64,000 nt of DNA from Aliiruegeria haliotis (GCF_003003255.1 NZ_PVTD01000009.1:62001-126000); one strand, 5' to 3'. Shown: positions 18,478-26,996, counted from the stretch's first letter. The notes: generated from the sequence alone by a model not told the origin. Program-made: numbers and translations.

Positions 18478-20100
18478 TCAACGCTCCGGGATCAACTCGT
18501 CGAAGCGGGCGAGAAGGTCGAGGTAGTCGGGGTCGTGGTCCCAGTCGGGCAGCCCTTGCAGGATCACTTCGCGCGACAATCCCGGGTGGGCGGCAAGCCA
18601 TTTGCGGCCTGCCTGGATGGCGCCCTCCCGGTCGCCCTTGAGCCAGAGCGTGCCAAACAGCATCCGATAGGCCCAGACCGCACGCGGGGCGGCGCGCAGG
18701 CCTTTCTCGATCATCGCGACCGCGGCATCGTACTCCTTGATCGAGCGCAGGCAGGCGGCACGGCCGAAGTCGATGTTGAACAGGAAGGGATCGAGCGGGC
18801 TCAGCATTTCGGCGCGGTCGAAATGCGACAGACCTTCCTCCGGCCGCGCGAGATAACAGGCGATCCAGCCCATGCGCAGCCAGCCCCAGGCGTTGTTGGG
18901 GTCGATATCCAATGCCCGCCGCGCGAGATCCTCTGCCGTCGCGTTGTCCTTCACGGCCATCGCCGCCGCTGCGCTGAGTGCGGTCAGCGAGGGCGCATGA
19001 TCACCTACCAGCGGCAGGGCCGCGGCGAAATCGGCGCTGGCGGCATCGCGGGCTGTCTCGGGCTCCAGCGTCCAGAGGTAGCAGCACCGATGCGCGTGAC
19101 ACCAGGCCCGTTGCGCCAGCGCCGCGCCGAAATCCGGCGCCTTCGCCAACGCCGCGTCCAGCATCGCGATGGCGCGATCGTTTTCGGCCGGATCGTGGAC
19201 CCAGAAGTGGGGCAGGGCGGTCAGCAGCAATTCATAGGCCGACCGGCTTTCCGGGGGCGTGTGACCGGCGCGCAGGATCTCGGCGGTGCGCAGGTTCGGG
19301 GCGAGGTGCCCGGCGACCTGCGTCGCAATCCGGTCCTGCAAGTCAAATAGGTCGTCCAGCCGGTCGTCGAAGCGCTCCGACCAGAGCGTGTAGCCATCGT
19401 GCCCCCGCACCAGTTGAACGGAGATCCGGACCCGCAGGCCGGATCGGCGAACGCTGCCCTCCAGCAGGTAGTCGGTGCCAAGCGCCTCTGCGGTTTCCGG
19501 CGCCGAAAGCACTTGCCCACGCAAAGCAAAGGCGGACTGCCGGGCGATCACGTGGAACGCCTGCACACGGCTCAGCGCACCGGTGATCTCCTCGACGACG
19601 CCTTCGGCGAACATGTCGCCCTCCTGCCCGCCGAGTTCCTCGAAGGGCAGGACCGCCAGCGAGGGCCGGTCGTGCCGTCCGCCCGCGATATCCATCGCTG
19701 GTTGGGGGGAGGTGTCGTCAAGTGCCGCCCGTCGGGTACGTAACCAGTCCTCGAATCCCTCGGACGGCAGATCGAACCCTTGCAGAAACGTGCCCGAGCC
19801 CTCGACACAGGCAATCCGGTCGGGGTGAAGCCAGACAGCCTGTCGGTCGGCGGCGATCACCCCATCCGGGAGTGTCCGCTTCAGAACCGACAATTCCTGC
19901 CGGAGCGAGGCCCGTGCCTGCGGCTCGGACCGGTCTGACCACAGCAGATCCGCCAGCGCACCGCGTTCGGCCCGTTGCCCATCCTGGTGGGACAGATAGG
20001 CAAGCATGCCCTGGCCCCTCCGGCTCACTCCGGAGAGCGGCTTGCCGTGCCGATCGGTCAGGCGAAACGGGCCTGTCAAATGAAGCGTCAGGTCGGGCAT
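18478..20100 (-). CDS. SARP-like DNA-binding / TolB-like / TPR regulator
   Basis: A 540-residue soluble protein in three parts. Residues 1-100 resemble the winged-helix OmpR/SARP domain (LTLHLTGPFRL, GQGMLAYLSHQ, LADLLWSDRSEPQARASLRQELSVLKRTL). Residues about 145-270 are the FlgO/TolB-like domain often seen beside adenylate cyclases (LAVLPFEELG, MFAEGVVEEITGALSRVQAFHVIARQSAFALRG, YLLEGSVRRSGLRVRISVQL). Residues 280-530 are TPR-type helices (AIAMLDAALAKAPDFGAAL, LARRALDIDPNNAWGWLRMGW). No cyclase or kinase domain is present, so it is probably a one-component transcription factor. It is divergent from the DUF1127 gene with 153 bp between, so it may control that gene or itself. The ligand is unknown. 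Confidence 0.8.
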   Translation of the reverse strand: MPDLTLHLTGPFRLTDRHGKPLSGVSRRGQGMLAYLSHQDGQRAERGALADLLWSDRSEPQARASLRQELSVLKRTLPDGVIAADRQAVWLHPDRIACVEGSGTFLQGFDLPSEGFEDWLRTRRAALDDTSPQPAMDIAGGRHDRPSLAVLPFEELGGQEGDMFAEGVVEEITGALSRVQAFHVIARQSAFALRGQVLSAPETAEALGTDYLLEGSVRRSGLRVRISVQLVRGHDGYTLWSERFDDRLDDLFDLQDRIATQVAGHLAPNLRTAEILRAGHTPPESRSAYELLLTALPHFWVHDPAENDRAIAMLDAALAKAPDFGAALAQRAWCHAHRCCYLWTLEPETARDAASADFAAALPLVGDHAPSLTALSAAAAMAVKDNATAEDLARRALDIDPNNAWGWLRMGWIACYLARPEEGLSHFDRAEMLSPLDPFLFNIDFGRAACLRSIKEYDAAVAMIEKGLRAAPRAVWAYRMLFGTLWLKGDREGAIQAGRKWLAAHPGLSREVILQGLPDWDHDPDYLDLLARFDELIPER

Positions 20101-20253
20101 GGCGGGATGGGACCGGGCCTTTTACGATTGGAAGGGCACTTTTCACGGAATTATTACACGCGGCCAGTCAAAACGCAGCCCGGTTCTTGCGCTGCTTTCA
20201 CGGCGCTCCGTCAGTGTGGTGGCATTGGTAATCCCCAAGCGGAGAACAGAGCG

Positions 20254-20481
20254 ATGACCACAAATCAGATTTCCAGCAGCGTCCGCCAGACCGGCCAGGG
20301 CACATTTCTGTCCCGAATCGTATCTTTGTTGCGGGCGAGCCGTTGCCTCGCAAGCGATAACCACAGGATGAAATCGTTACCTTCCGATCGCCTCGACGAC
20401 ATGGGCATCGCTCCGCGCACCGACGCCAACGCCCGCTCCAGTGGCGAGGCCGGGCCGATCCCGCGCGCCGATCTCTGGTAG
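20254..20481 (+). CDS. Small DUF1127 protein
   Basis: A 75-residue basic protein. The C-terminal half carries the DUF1127 (YjiS-like) pattern, LPSDRLDDMGIAPR, preceded by an Arg-rich helix (SRIVSLLRASRC). DUF1127 proteins are short, and some alphaproteobacterial members bind RNA and respond to stress; whether this one does is not visible. The start is the ATG after GCGGAGAACAGAGCG. The frame is open much further upstream, but that part overlaps the divergent regulator and is not conserved. It is followed by a GC-rich hairpin and converges on the RTX gene. Confidence 0.7.
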   Translation: MTTNQISSSVRQTGQGTFLSRIVSLLRASRCLASDNHRMKSLPSDRLDDMGIAPRTDANARSSGEAGPIPRADLW

Positions 20482-20502
20482 GCGGAGATTTTTTCCGAAA
20501 CG

Positions 20503-20531
20503 CGTGGCGTCGGCATCGCGCCGGCGCCACG
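20503..20531. terminator. Hairpin between DUF1127 and RTX genes
   Basis: Twelve-position stem CGTGGCG-T-CGGC / GCCG-G-CGCCACG (one T-G pair) with a five-base loop, between convergent genes. No T-run follows on either strand, so termination is plausible but not certain. Confidence 0.45.
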
Positions 20532-20669
20532 ATTGCGAAATGGGTGCGCGTTTGCCGTCGTCCGGCGGGGATGAGCGCCTCTTTGTGGCCCGACAGTCCT
20601 CTTCCCGTTCGACGAGGCGGCGCGTTCAGCCGTGGGGCACTGCGGCCTGACTGCGGCATAGGTGCCCGG

Positions 20670-21560
20670 TCAGAAGACAAAATCGCCGCTGTCGAGATCG
20701 CCTGCCTTCGTGTCGTCGAACCAGATCATCACATTGGCGAATTCGACAATCGCATTGTCGCCGTCCTGGCTGATCTGCAACTGGGCGAAATCCGAGGCGC
20801 CGCTGTTGATCTGCACAACATCGCGAGAGGGATCGAAATCGTCGATCTTGTTGCGGCCGTCGCCCCTGTTGAAGACAAACGTGTCGGCGCCACCGCCGCC
20901 TTCAAGGACATCATTGCCCTTGCCTCCAACCAAGGTGTCCCGGCCACCGTTCCCTTCCAGCTTGTCATCGCCCTTGCCGCCTTTCAGGACATCGGCGCCC
21001 TTGCCGCCTTCCAGATCGTCCTGGCCGTTGCCACCGAAAAGGCTGTCATTGCCGCGGCCGCCTTCGAGGTCGTCGTTCCCGGCCTGACCGTAGAGCTTGT
21101 CGGCGCCCTGGCCGCCATCGATGTCGTCGTCGTGCGATCCGCCCTTGAGGGTGTCATTGCCGGCGCCACCGTCAAGCTCGTCCTCGCCCGCGCCGCCCAG
21201 CAGCAGGTCGTTGCCCGCCGCGCCTTGAAGATCGTCCTCTCCCGCGCCACCGTAGAGCCTGTCGTTGCCGTCATCGCCGTCGAGGCTGTCGTCGCCGGCG
21301 TCGCCATGAATCCGGTCATTTCCGCCATTGCCATCGAGGTTGTCCTCACCTTCACCGCCCTTCAGCGTGTCGAGGCCGCGCCCGCCATAGATGTCGTCGT
21401 CACCCTTGCCACCGAACAGGGTGTCGCGCCCGTTTCCCCCGAAGAGGCCATCGTCCTCGGCATTCCCGCGAAGCGTGTCGTCGCCGCCCAGTCCCTTTAT
21501 GATGTCCTGTTCGGGCGTCCCGTTGAGGACGTTGTCGCCAATATCGCCGGTTATGTTCAT
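20670..21560 (-). CDS. RTX (hemolysin-type calcium-binding repeat) protein
   Basis: A 296-residue acidic protein. From about residue 8 to 225 it consists of roughly two dozen glycine/aspartate-rich nonapeptides of the form GGxGxDxLx, which build a calcium-binding parallel beta-roll. A non-repeat tail follows (FVFNRGDGRNKIDDFDPSRDVVQI, here broken: FVFNRGDGRNKI then DDFDPSRDVVQI), ending in DSGDFVF, which fits a C-terminal type I secretion signal. There is no N-terminal signal peptide. No catalytic, adhesion or peptidase domain is present and no ABC/HlyD/TolC export genes are nearby, so it is an orphan cargo of unknown role. The repeats keep other frames open, including a long one on the plus strand that is an artefact. 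The start has a GGGGGGAG ribosome site. Confidence 0.9.
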   Translation of the reverse strand: MNITGDIGDNVLNGTPEQDIIKGLGGDDTLRGNAEDDGLFGGNGRDTLFGGKGDDDIYGGRGLDTLKGGEGEDNLDGNGGNDRIHGDAGDDSLDGDDGNDRLYGGAGEDDLQGAAGNDLLLGGAGEDELDGGAGNDTLKGGSHDDDIDGGQGADKLYGQAGNDDLEGGRGNDSLFGGNGQDDLEGGKGADVLKGGKGDDKLEGNGGRDTLVGGKGNDVLEGGGGADTFVFNRGDGRNKIDDFDPSRDVVQINSGASDFAQLQISQDGDNAIVEFANVMIWFDDTKAGDLDSGDFVF

Positions 21561-21877
21561 GAGTCTCCCCCCTCAAAAAAAGTCACCTGAATTGAAGTGT
21601 ATCGCCGGAAGACGGGCTGGCAATCATTCAGATGCACACGATCTCGTTGATTTTTTTTGGCCTCTCGTCGCGCAGTCAACCTGCGGTCGGGGTCCGTTGG
21701 ATCGGGAGGTGCCGGTCGGATTTTGGGCAGGAAGACTGGTCCCGACGGCCCGCACCCGTTGCGCTCAAGGAAAAAAGCCCGGGTTCGCGTTCCAGTTCGA
21801 TCGATCAGCCGGGAAAGGTGCCGGGGCTCGCGCACGCGGTCGGGCGCCATTGCGAAACGTATGGCGACAGACGCAGA
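21561..21877. other. Intergenic region upstream of the RTX gene
   Basis: The gap between the RTX start and the pgk end is 417 bp. It holds the RTX ribosome site and leader at its left end, a run of eight T near 21650, and presumably the RTX promoter on the minus strand; no clear -35/-10 pair was identified. No gene is recognised. Confidence 0.4.
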
Positions 21878-21903
21878 CGCCCCGCCAGAAAACTGGCGGG
21901 GCG
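21878..21903 (-). terminator. Strong hairpin downstream of pgk
   Basis: Perfect 11-bp stem (CGCCCCGCCAG / CTGGCGGGGCG) closed by an AAAA loop, 75 bp past the pgk stop on the minus strand. No T-run follows, so efficient intrinsic termination is uncertain. Confidence 0.55.
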
Positions 21904-21977
21904 GTGTTGTACGACGACTGGTTCGACTCGAGGTGCAGGTCGCTCGCGTTTCGAGTTTCACCCGCCAGGACGGGGTG

Positions 21978-23153
21978 TCAGCCGAGCGCGGCGACGCCGG
22001 GCAGTTCCTTGCCTTCCATCCATTCGAGGAAGGCGCCACCGGCGGTGGAGATATAGGTGAAGTCCTTCGCCGCCCCCGATTTGTTGAGCGCAGAGACAGT
22101 GTCGCCGCCGCCTGCCACGGTGATCAGTTTGCCGTCTGCGGTGAGGGCGGCGGCGGCCAATGCGGCGTCAAACGTGCCCTTGTGGAAGGGCTCGATCTCG
22201 AAGGCGCCAAGCGGGCCGTTCCAGATCAGCGTCTTGCACTCCGCGAACACGCCCTTGAGCGCCTCGACCGTGGCGGGGCCGGCATCGAGGATCATCTTGT
22301 CGGCGGGGCATTGATCAACGGGGAGCGTCTCGTTGGCAGCTCCGGCGGCGAACTCACCCGCGACGACGATATCGACCGGCAGGTGGATCTTGCAGCCCGT
22401 GGTTTCCGACTTGGCGAGGATCTCGCGAGCGGTGTCGGCCATGTCGCGTTCCGCCAGCGACGTGCCGATCTCGACACCCTTGGCGACGAGGAATGTGTTG
22501 GCCATGCCGCCGCCGATAACGAGGTGATCGACCTTCTCGATCAGGTTGGACAGCAGGTCCAGCTTGGTCGAGACCTTGGCGCCGCCAACAACCGCGACCA
22601 CCGGGCGTTCGGGCTTGCCAAGCGCGGCTTCCAGCGCACCCAGCTCCTGCGCCATCAGGCGCCCGGCGCAGTTCGGCAACAGTTTCGCCACGCCTTCGGT
22701 CGAGGCGTGGGCCCGGTGCGCGGCAGAGAAGGCGTCATTGCAATAGAGATCGCCCAGCGAGGCCAGGAACTGGGCCATCTTCGGATCGTTGTCGGTTTCC
22801 ATCGCGGTGAAACGGGTGTTCTCGACCAGCACCACCGTTCCCTCGGGCAGGGCGGCGATCTCGTCGCGGGACGGTTTCTCGATGAAGGTAACAGGCTGGC
22901 CGAGCTTTTCTTCCAGTGTAGGCACCGTGATCTTCAGCGACATCTCCGGAACGACCTGTCCCTTGGGACGCCCGAAATGGGCGAGCATGACCGGCTTGCC
23001 GCCCTTCGCCACGATGTCCTTGATCGTGGGCACGATGCGCTCGATACGGGTGGCATCGGTCACAACGCCATCCTTGACCGGCACGTTGATATCGACACGG
23101 ACCAGCACGATCTTGCCTGCGAGGTCCATGTCGTCGAGGGTTTTCCAGCTCAT
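21978..23153 (-). CDS. pgk: Phosphoglycerate kinase
   Basis: Interconverts 1,3-bisphosphoglycerate + ADP and 3-phosphoglycerate + ATP. The protein has 391 residues, normal for bacteria. Visible motifs are VRVDINVPV near the N-terminus, the substrate-site HFGRPKG, the hinge region [25 protein letters not shown], and the nucleotide-site GGGDTVSAL. The start at 23153 (MSWKTLDD) has AAGGAG seven bases upstream; a longer open frame to 23201 is not conserved. It is divergent from the cyclophilin pair across 144 bp that contain a possible LacI-type site. A GC-rich hairpin follows the gene. Confidence 0.97.
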   Translation of the reverse strand: MSWKTLDDMDLAGKIVLVRVDINVPVKDGVVTDATRIERIVPTIKDIVAKGGKPVMLAHFGRPKGQVVPEMSLKITVPTLEEKLGQPVTFIEKPSRDEIAALPEGTVVLVENTRFTAMETDNDPKMAQFLASLGDLYCNDAFSAAHRAHASTEGVAKLLPNCAGRLMAQELGALEAALGKPERPVVAVVGGAKVSTKLDLLSNLIEKVDHLVIGGGMANTFLVAKGVEIGTSLAERDMADTAREILAKSETTGCKIHLPVDIVVAGEFAAGAANETLPVDQCPADKMILDAGPATVEALKGVFAECKTLIWNGPLGAFEIEPFHKGTFDAALAAAALTADGKLITVAGGGDTVSALNKSGAAKDFTYISTAGGAFLEWMEGKELPGVAALG

Positions 23154-23221
23154 GAGGATGCTCCTTGGTGAGAGTTGGCCCTGATCTATCGCAAGCGCCA
23201 ACGCGCGCCTATGGGCTTTAG

Positions 23222-23233
23222 GTTTCCGCTAAC
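23222..23233. promoter_or_regulatory. Degenerate LacI-type site between pgk and the cyclophilin genes
   Basis: GTTTCCGCTAAC matches the perfect palindrome upstream of edd (GTTAGCGCTAAC) at ten of twelve positions, including the central CG and the whole right half. It lies about 70 bp from both divergent starts. Functional status is inferred only from this similarity and its position next to a central carbon gene. Confidence 0.3.
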
Positions 23234-23297
23234 GCGGTTTAGGGTCGCGCCGAACCGCGGGGGGAATACCCGCCATGCGACTCAGGAAGGACACCCA

Positions 23298-23798
23298 ATG
23301 GCCGAGATCAAGGATCCCGAAAACACCGTCATCATCGAACTCAAGGATGGCAATGTCGTCGTCGAATTGTTGCCGGACGTGGCGCCGCAGCATTCCGCGC
23401 GGATGAAGGAACTGGCCCGCTCCGGTGCCTATGACGGCGTGGTCTTCCATCGCGTGATCGAGGGCTTCATGGCCCAGACCGGCGACGTGGAACACGGCAA
23501 GGCCGGGGGCGAGATGCGCCGCGCCGGCACCGGCGGATCCGACCTGCCGAACCTGCCGGCCGAGTTTTCCAAGCTGCCGCATGCGCGTGGAACGCTCGGT
23601 GCGGCCCGCTCGCAGAACCCGAACTCGGCCAACAGCCAGTTCTTCATCAACTTCAAGGACAACGACTTCCTCAACGGGCAGTACACCGTCTATGGCCGCG
23701 TGATCGAGGGCATGGAATTCGTCGATGCCATCACCCGTGGCGAGCCGCCCGCGAATCCCGACCAAATGATCTCGGTGAAGGTGGCCGCCGATGTCTGA
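23298..23798 (+). CDS. ppiB: Cytoplasmic peptidyl-prolyl cis-trans isomerase (cyclophilin)
   Basis: Cyclophilin-type proline isomerase of 166 residues without a signal peptide. The active-site stretch is visible: VVFHRVIEGFMAQTGDV with the catalytic Arg, then GGSDLPNLPAEF, NSANSQFFINF and the NGQYTVYGRV block. The start at 23298 has AGGAAGGA upstream; an earlier open stretch from 23175 is not conserved. The stop lies inside the start of a second cyclophilin gene (8-bp overlap), so the cytoplasmic and exported copies are made together. Confidence 0.94.
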   Translation: MAEIKDPENTVIIELKDGNVVVELLPDVAPQHSARMKELARSGAYDGVVFHRVIEGFMAQTGDVEHGKAGGEMRRAGTGGSDLPNLPAEFSKLPHARGTLGAARSQNPNSANSQFFINFKDNDFLNGQYTVYGRVIEGMEFVDAITRGEPPANPDQMISVKVAADV

Positions 23799-24405
23799 TG
23801 GAAAGGTATTCGCAGGCAGCATCTTCGCTGTCGGACTGGCGTTCCTCGCCGCGTTCTTCCTGTTCACCAACGCCTCGACCACTCAGGCGGTCGCGGCGGA
23901 GGACGGTGCGGGCCCGAACCTCGTGATCGAGGTCGCGGGCGAAGGGAATGGCACCATCGTCATCGACCTGTTGCCCGAAGTTGCGCCGAAGCACGTAGAG
24001 CGGCTCGTAGCGCTCGCCGAGAGCGGTGAGTACAATGACGTGGTCTTCCACCGCGTTATCGACGGTTTCATGGCGCAGACCGGTGACGTGCAATTCGGCA
24101 AGGCCGGCGGCGACACGTCGCGCGCGGGCACGGGCGCGTCGTCCATGCCCGATCTGCCGGCGGAATTCTCCGACGTTTCGTTCGAACGCGGCGTGGTTGG
24201 CATGGCCCGTTCGTCCAACCCGAACTCGGCCAACAGCCAGTTCTTCATCATGTTCGCGCCGGCGCCGCATCTGAATGGCCAGTACACCGTTCTGGGCCGT
24301 GTGGTGGAAGGCATGGACGTCGTGGATTCGATCAAGAAGGGGCGTGGTGGCAACGGCGCCGTGAGCGACCCGGACCGGATCGTCAGCGTCACCGTTCAGC
24401 CTTAA
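23791..24405 (+). CDS. Exported or membrane-anchored peptidyl-prolyl cis-trans isomerase (cyclophilin)
   Basis: A second cyclophilin, 204 residues, with an N-terminal hydrophobic segment (about residues 8-27, SIFAVGLAFLAAFFLFT) that acts as a signal peptide or anchor. The enzyme should therefore work in the periplasm. The catalytic core repeats the family motifs (VVFHRVIDGFMAQTGDV, MPDLPAEFSD, NSANSQFFIMF, NGQYTVLGRVVEG). It overlaps the upstream cytoplasmic copy by 8 bp. The two cores are alike enough to suggest duplication. A strong terminator ends the pair. Confidence 0.92.
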   Translation: MSDGKVFAGSIFAVGLAFLAAFFLFTNASTTQAVAAEDGAGPNLVIEVAGEGNGTIVIDLLPEVAPKHVERLVALAESGEYNDVVFHRVIDGFMAQTGDVQFGKAGGDTSRAGTGASSMPDLPAEFSDVSFERGVVGMARSSNPNSANSQFFIMFAPAPHLNGQYTVLGRVVEGMDVVDSIKKGRGGNGAVSDPDRIVSVTVQP

Positions 24406-24430
24406 CCCGACGCAGTTCCCGTACGATCAG

Positions 24431-24459
24431 AGGCGCGCCTGTCCGGGCGCGCCTTTTTT
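24431..24459 (+). terminator. Rho-independent terminator after the cyclophilin pair
   Basis: Nine-base-pair stem (AGGCGCGCC / GGCGCGCCT) with a six-base loop followed directly by six T, 26 bp past the stop codon. Confidence 0.92.
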
Positions 24460-25167
24460 CATGCCGATCATGGCCGGGGCGAAGGCGGGGGGCTGTGTCA
24501 GGTGCTGCCGGATCCTGCCCGCGCAGGAGGTGCCCGCAACATACCACCCAACATTGGGTCACCGGGGGGAGTTCGCGACCGCCAGTGCGTCCATGTCGCT
24601 GCGTCCATCGCCTGACACGTTGTCCGGGGATGGCGGATTGCGGTCGCGGGTGAGGATGCATCCGGAACGCCATGCACTTCCGGTGAAATGTGCGGCCGTT
24701 GCCCCGGCGACATCGCGGGCATGGCAGCATTTCCTTCCCCGGCCCAGATGCGGGCAATGCCAGGGCCGCCTTCAGGTTCCGACCTTGCCATTCGGGCAGC
24801 AGCAGAGTGTAGCAACATCGAAATCGCCTGGCATGCAGAGCCGTCCCATATCTATGGGCCGGGGCAGGATGCCGGATAGTCCGACATCAGCCGGTTGCCG
24901 GTCGGGCCTTTGCTTTCGCCGTTGCCGGACGTGCCGCGAACGCTCCCCAGGTCGAGTTCCGTGAACTGCGGCCGCATTCTCGGCCATGGCCATTTGCGCG
25001 GTGTGATTGACGCGCGTTGCGGGCGGGTGAAATCCCGGTCCGCCCCGTTTGCGGCAGGGGGCGGGCGCCGAACGCTGCCACACGTCTCCTGAACCCTGCG
25101 TGAGCAGGGCTATCCCGGCGCGGCATTCCCTGACAGGCTTGTCCCGCCGGACAGGAAAGGAACCCCC
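24460..25167. other. Long intergenic region without a recognised gene
   Basis: About 700 bp between a strong terminator and the DUF3179 gene. Open frames on both strands lack family resemblance, a convincing ribosome site or the amino-acid make-up of a real protein. No tRNA-like, IS-like or tandem-repeat structure was recognised. The right end (about 25100-25167) should hold the DUF3179 promoter. Confidence 0.45.
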
Positions 25168-26130
25168 ATGCGCCTTGCCGCCCTCGCCGCCGCCGTTCTC
25201 ATCTCTGCCAGCGCCGCCACCGCGGACCCGGGCGCCTGGAAGACCGAATGGCCCGACACCGATTTCACCCGTACCAATATTGCCAACTGGTCGGAGATCA
25301 TGTCCGGCGGCCCCCCGAAGGACGGCATCCCGGCGCTCTCCAGCCCCGCCTTCAAACGGGTCGCCAACGAGCGCCGTATCGGCGACCGCGAGCCGGTGAT
25401 CACGGTAGAGATCGATGGGGCCGACCCGCGTGCCTATCCGATCCGCTACCTGACATGGCACGAGATCGTGAATGACAGCGTCGGCGGCGTGCCGGTCGCG
25501 GTGACCTTCTGTCCGTTGTGCAATTCCGGCATCACCTTCGATCGCCGTGTCGGCGGGCGGACCCTCACTTTCGGTGTCTCCGGAAAGCTCAGGAACTCCG
25601 ACATGGTGATGTACGACATGGAAACCGAAAGCTGGTGGCAGCAGGCCATCGGGACCGGCATCGTGGGCCACTACACCGGCACCGAACTCCGGCAGTTGCC
25701 GACCTGGATGGAGAGTTGGGCCGAGTTCAAGGCGCGCAATCCCGATGGGCTGGTCATGGCGGAGCCGGACTATCCGCGCGCCTACGGCCGCAACCCCTAT
25801 ACCAACTATGACAGTTCACAGCGCCCCTTCCTCTACAATGGAGAGATGCCGCCCCACGGCATTGCACCGCTCGCCCGCGTGGTAAAAGTTGGTGCCCGGG
25901 CGTGGCCGGTGGAGCGGCTGGCGACGGCGGGTGAAATCTCCGAAGACGGCCTGACCTTGAGCTGGCGGGCAGGGCAGGCCTCTGCGCTCGACAGCCAGAG
26001 CATCGCCAAGGGGCGGGACGTGGGAACGATCCGGGTGAAGGACGCGCAGGGCAGGGACGTGCCCCACGACGTGATGTTCGCCTTCGCCTTCCATGCCTTT
26101 CATCCCGACGGCACATGGATGCTGAAGTGA
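25168..26130 (+). CDS. Exported DUF3179 protein
   Basis: A 320-residue protein with a signal peptide (residues 1-19, LAALAAAVLISASAATA, cut before DPGAW), so probably periplasmic. The body matches DUF3179: YLTWHEIVND, VAVTFCPLCNSGITFDR with a CxxC pair, FGVSGKLRNSDMVMYD, ESWWQQ, and YPRAYGRNPYTNYD near residue 215. The family function is unknown. The Cys pair and the conserved Arg/Asp set could bind a metal or cofactor, but that is speculation. The ATG at 25168 follows AGGAAAGGAA. It is a single gene converging on the lipoprotein gene, with two hairpins between. Confidence 0.88.
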   Translation: MRLAALAAAVLISASAATADPGAWKTEWPDTDFTRTNIANWSEIMSGGPPKDGIPALSSPAFKRVANERRIGDREPVITVEIDGADPRAYPIRYLTWHEIVNDSVGGVPVAVTFCPLCNSGITFDRRVGGRTLTFGVSGKLRNSDMVMYDMETESWWQQAIGTGIVGHYTGTELRQLPTWMESWAEFKARNPDGLVMAEPDYPRAYGRNPYTNYDSSQRPFLYNGEMPPHGIAPLARVVKVGARAWPVERLATAGEISEDGLTLSWRAGQASALDSQSIAKGRDVGTIRVKDAQGRDVPHDVMFAFAFHAFHPDGTWMLK

Positions 26131-26167
26131 CCGATGCGGGCGCCGCCGCTGCCGCGCCAAGATAGAA

Positions 26168-26195
26168 GGGCCGGTGCCAACGCGTGGCCCGGCCC
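26168..26195. terminator. Hairpin 1 between convergent DUF3179 and lipoprotein genes
   Basis: Seven-base-pair stem GGGCCGG / CCGGCCC around a 14-base loop, 37 bp past the DUF3179 stop. No T-run follows. Confidence 0.35.
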
Positions 26196-26220
26196 GTTCC
26201 ATCTGGAGAGATAGCATTCT

Positions 26221-26251
26221 GTGCGCGCGCCGTCCGTGACGGCGCCGCGCG
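26221..26251. terminator. Hairpin 2 between convergent DUF3179 and lipoprotein genes
   Basis: Very GC-rich arms GCGCGCGCCGTC and GACGGCGCCGCGC pair around a CGT loop with one bulged base, just before the lipoprotein stop on the opposite strand. A likely transcription barrier for both genes, though without a T-run. Confidence 0.4.
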
Positions 26252-26256
26252 TGTGA

Positions 26257-26826
26257 TCAGGGGATGATCCGGCGGTATTTCGTGCCGCCCAGCGTTGCAC
26301 CCGCGATTACCCCGGCCTGGGCAAAGACCAGTGCAATGATGGGCTCGGGGGTGGTCAGCGTCTCCGCCGAGAGGTTGCCGCCCTGGTCGATCCAAGCGTA
26401 TTCCGCATCCGCCCCGACAGACCAGCCATGCGAGGTCCGGAAGCTTTGCAATGCCTCGGGCGTCATGAAGAACAGCGCATGGGCATATTGTTGAGCCCCG
26501 GCCTGGAAGCCGACGTTGGCCTGCAGCGCCTCGTAGTAGTCGACCGTGGTGTTCTCGATCCGGAGCGCGCCGGTGCCGTAGCTGCCGCCAACGCCGAAAC
26601 CGGCCTTGGTGATCAGCGGCATGAAGAGCACGCCGGAGGATTTCTGTTCCAGCTCGGCCGTGCCGGGATAGGTGGTGAAAAGGAAGTTGCGCGTGGCGTC
26701 GACGCGTTGATCGATCCGCAGCGCGCCATTGGAGCCGACGGGGTTGGAGCACCCGGCCATTGCCGCCGTGCCGGCCGCCGCAGCCGCAAGGAACCCGCGA
26801 CGGGATAGGGTGGTTTTGGAATCCAT
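26257..26826 (-). CDS. Tat-exported lipoprotein with YSC84/SYLF-like domain
   Basis: A 189-residue protein. The N-terminus combines a twin-arginine motif (LSRRGFLA, Arg9-Arg10), a short hydrophobic core and a lipobox ending at Cys26 (AMAGC). It should therefore be exported folded and lipid-anchored. The mature part (residues about 55-185) resembles the YSC84 (SYLF) lipid-binding domain: GVLFMPLITKAGFGVGGSYGTGAL, VDYYEALQANVGFQAGAQQYAHALFFMT, ending in AGATLGGTKYRRI. The start at 26826 (MDSKTT) is set by the signal; the frame is open 38 codons upstream without conservation. Role probably outer-envelope; unproven. Confidence 0.82.
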   Translation of the reverse strand: MDSKTTLSRRGFLAAAAAGTAAMAGCSNPVGSNGALRIDQRVDATRNFLFTTYPGTAELEQKSSGVLFMPLITKAGFGVGGSYGTGALRIENTTVDYYEALQANVGFQAGAQQYAHALFFMTPEALQSFRTSHGWSVGADAEYAWIDQGGNLSAETLTTPEPIIALVFAQAGVIAGATLGGTKYRRIIP

Positions 26827-26996
26827 GAGTCTGTCCTGGAATCTGCCTGAATTGCCTCGGTTCCGGCGTGTTTGCCGCCGGTTGAGCCAAGTATACGTGA
26901 CTGGAGCCGCCATGTCACGCTGCCGTTGGGGCAAGCGCAAGGGCCGGCGGGCTCTCGCCGCATTCGGCAGAAGACAGCAATGGTCGGCCCGCCGCT

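Noticed and set aside
20544-21590. A 348-codon frame on the plus strand over the RTX gene, with regular hydrophobic repeats
   Set aside because: It mirrors the nonapeptide repeats of the minus-strand RTX gene; the regularity comes from the repeats, and the RTX reading gives the known GGxGxDxLx pattern.
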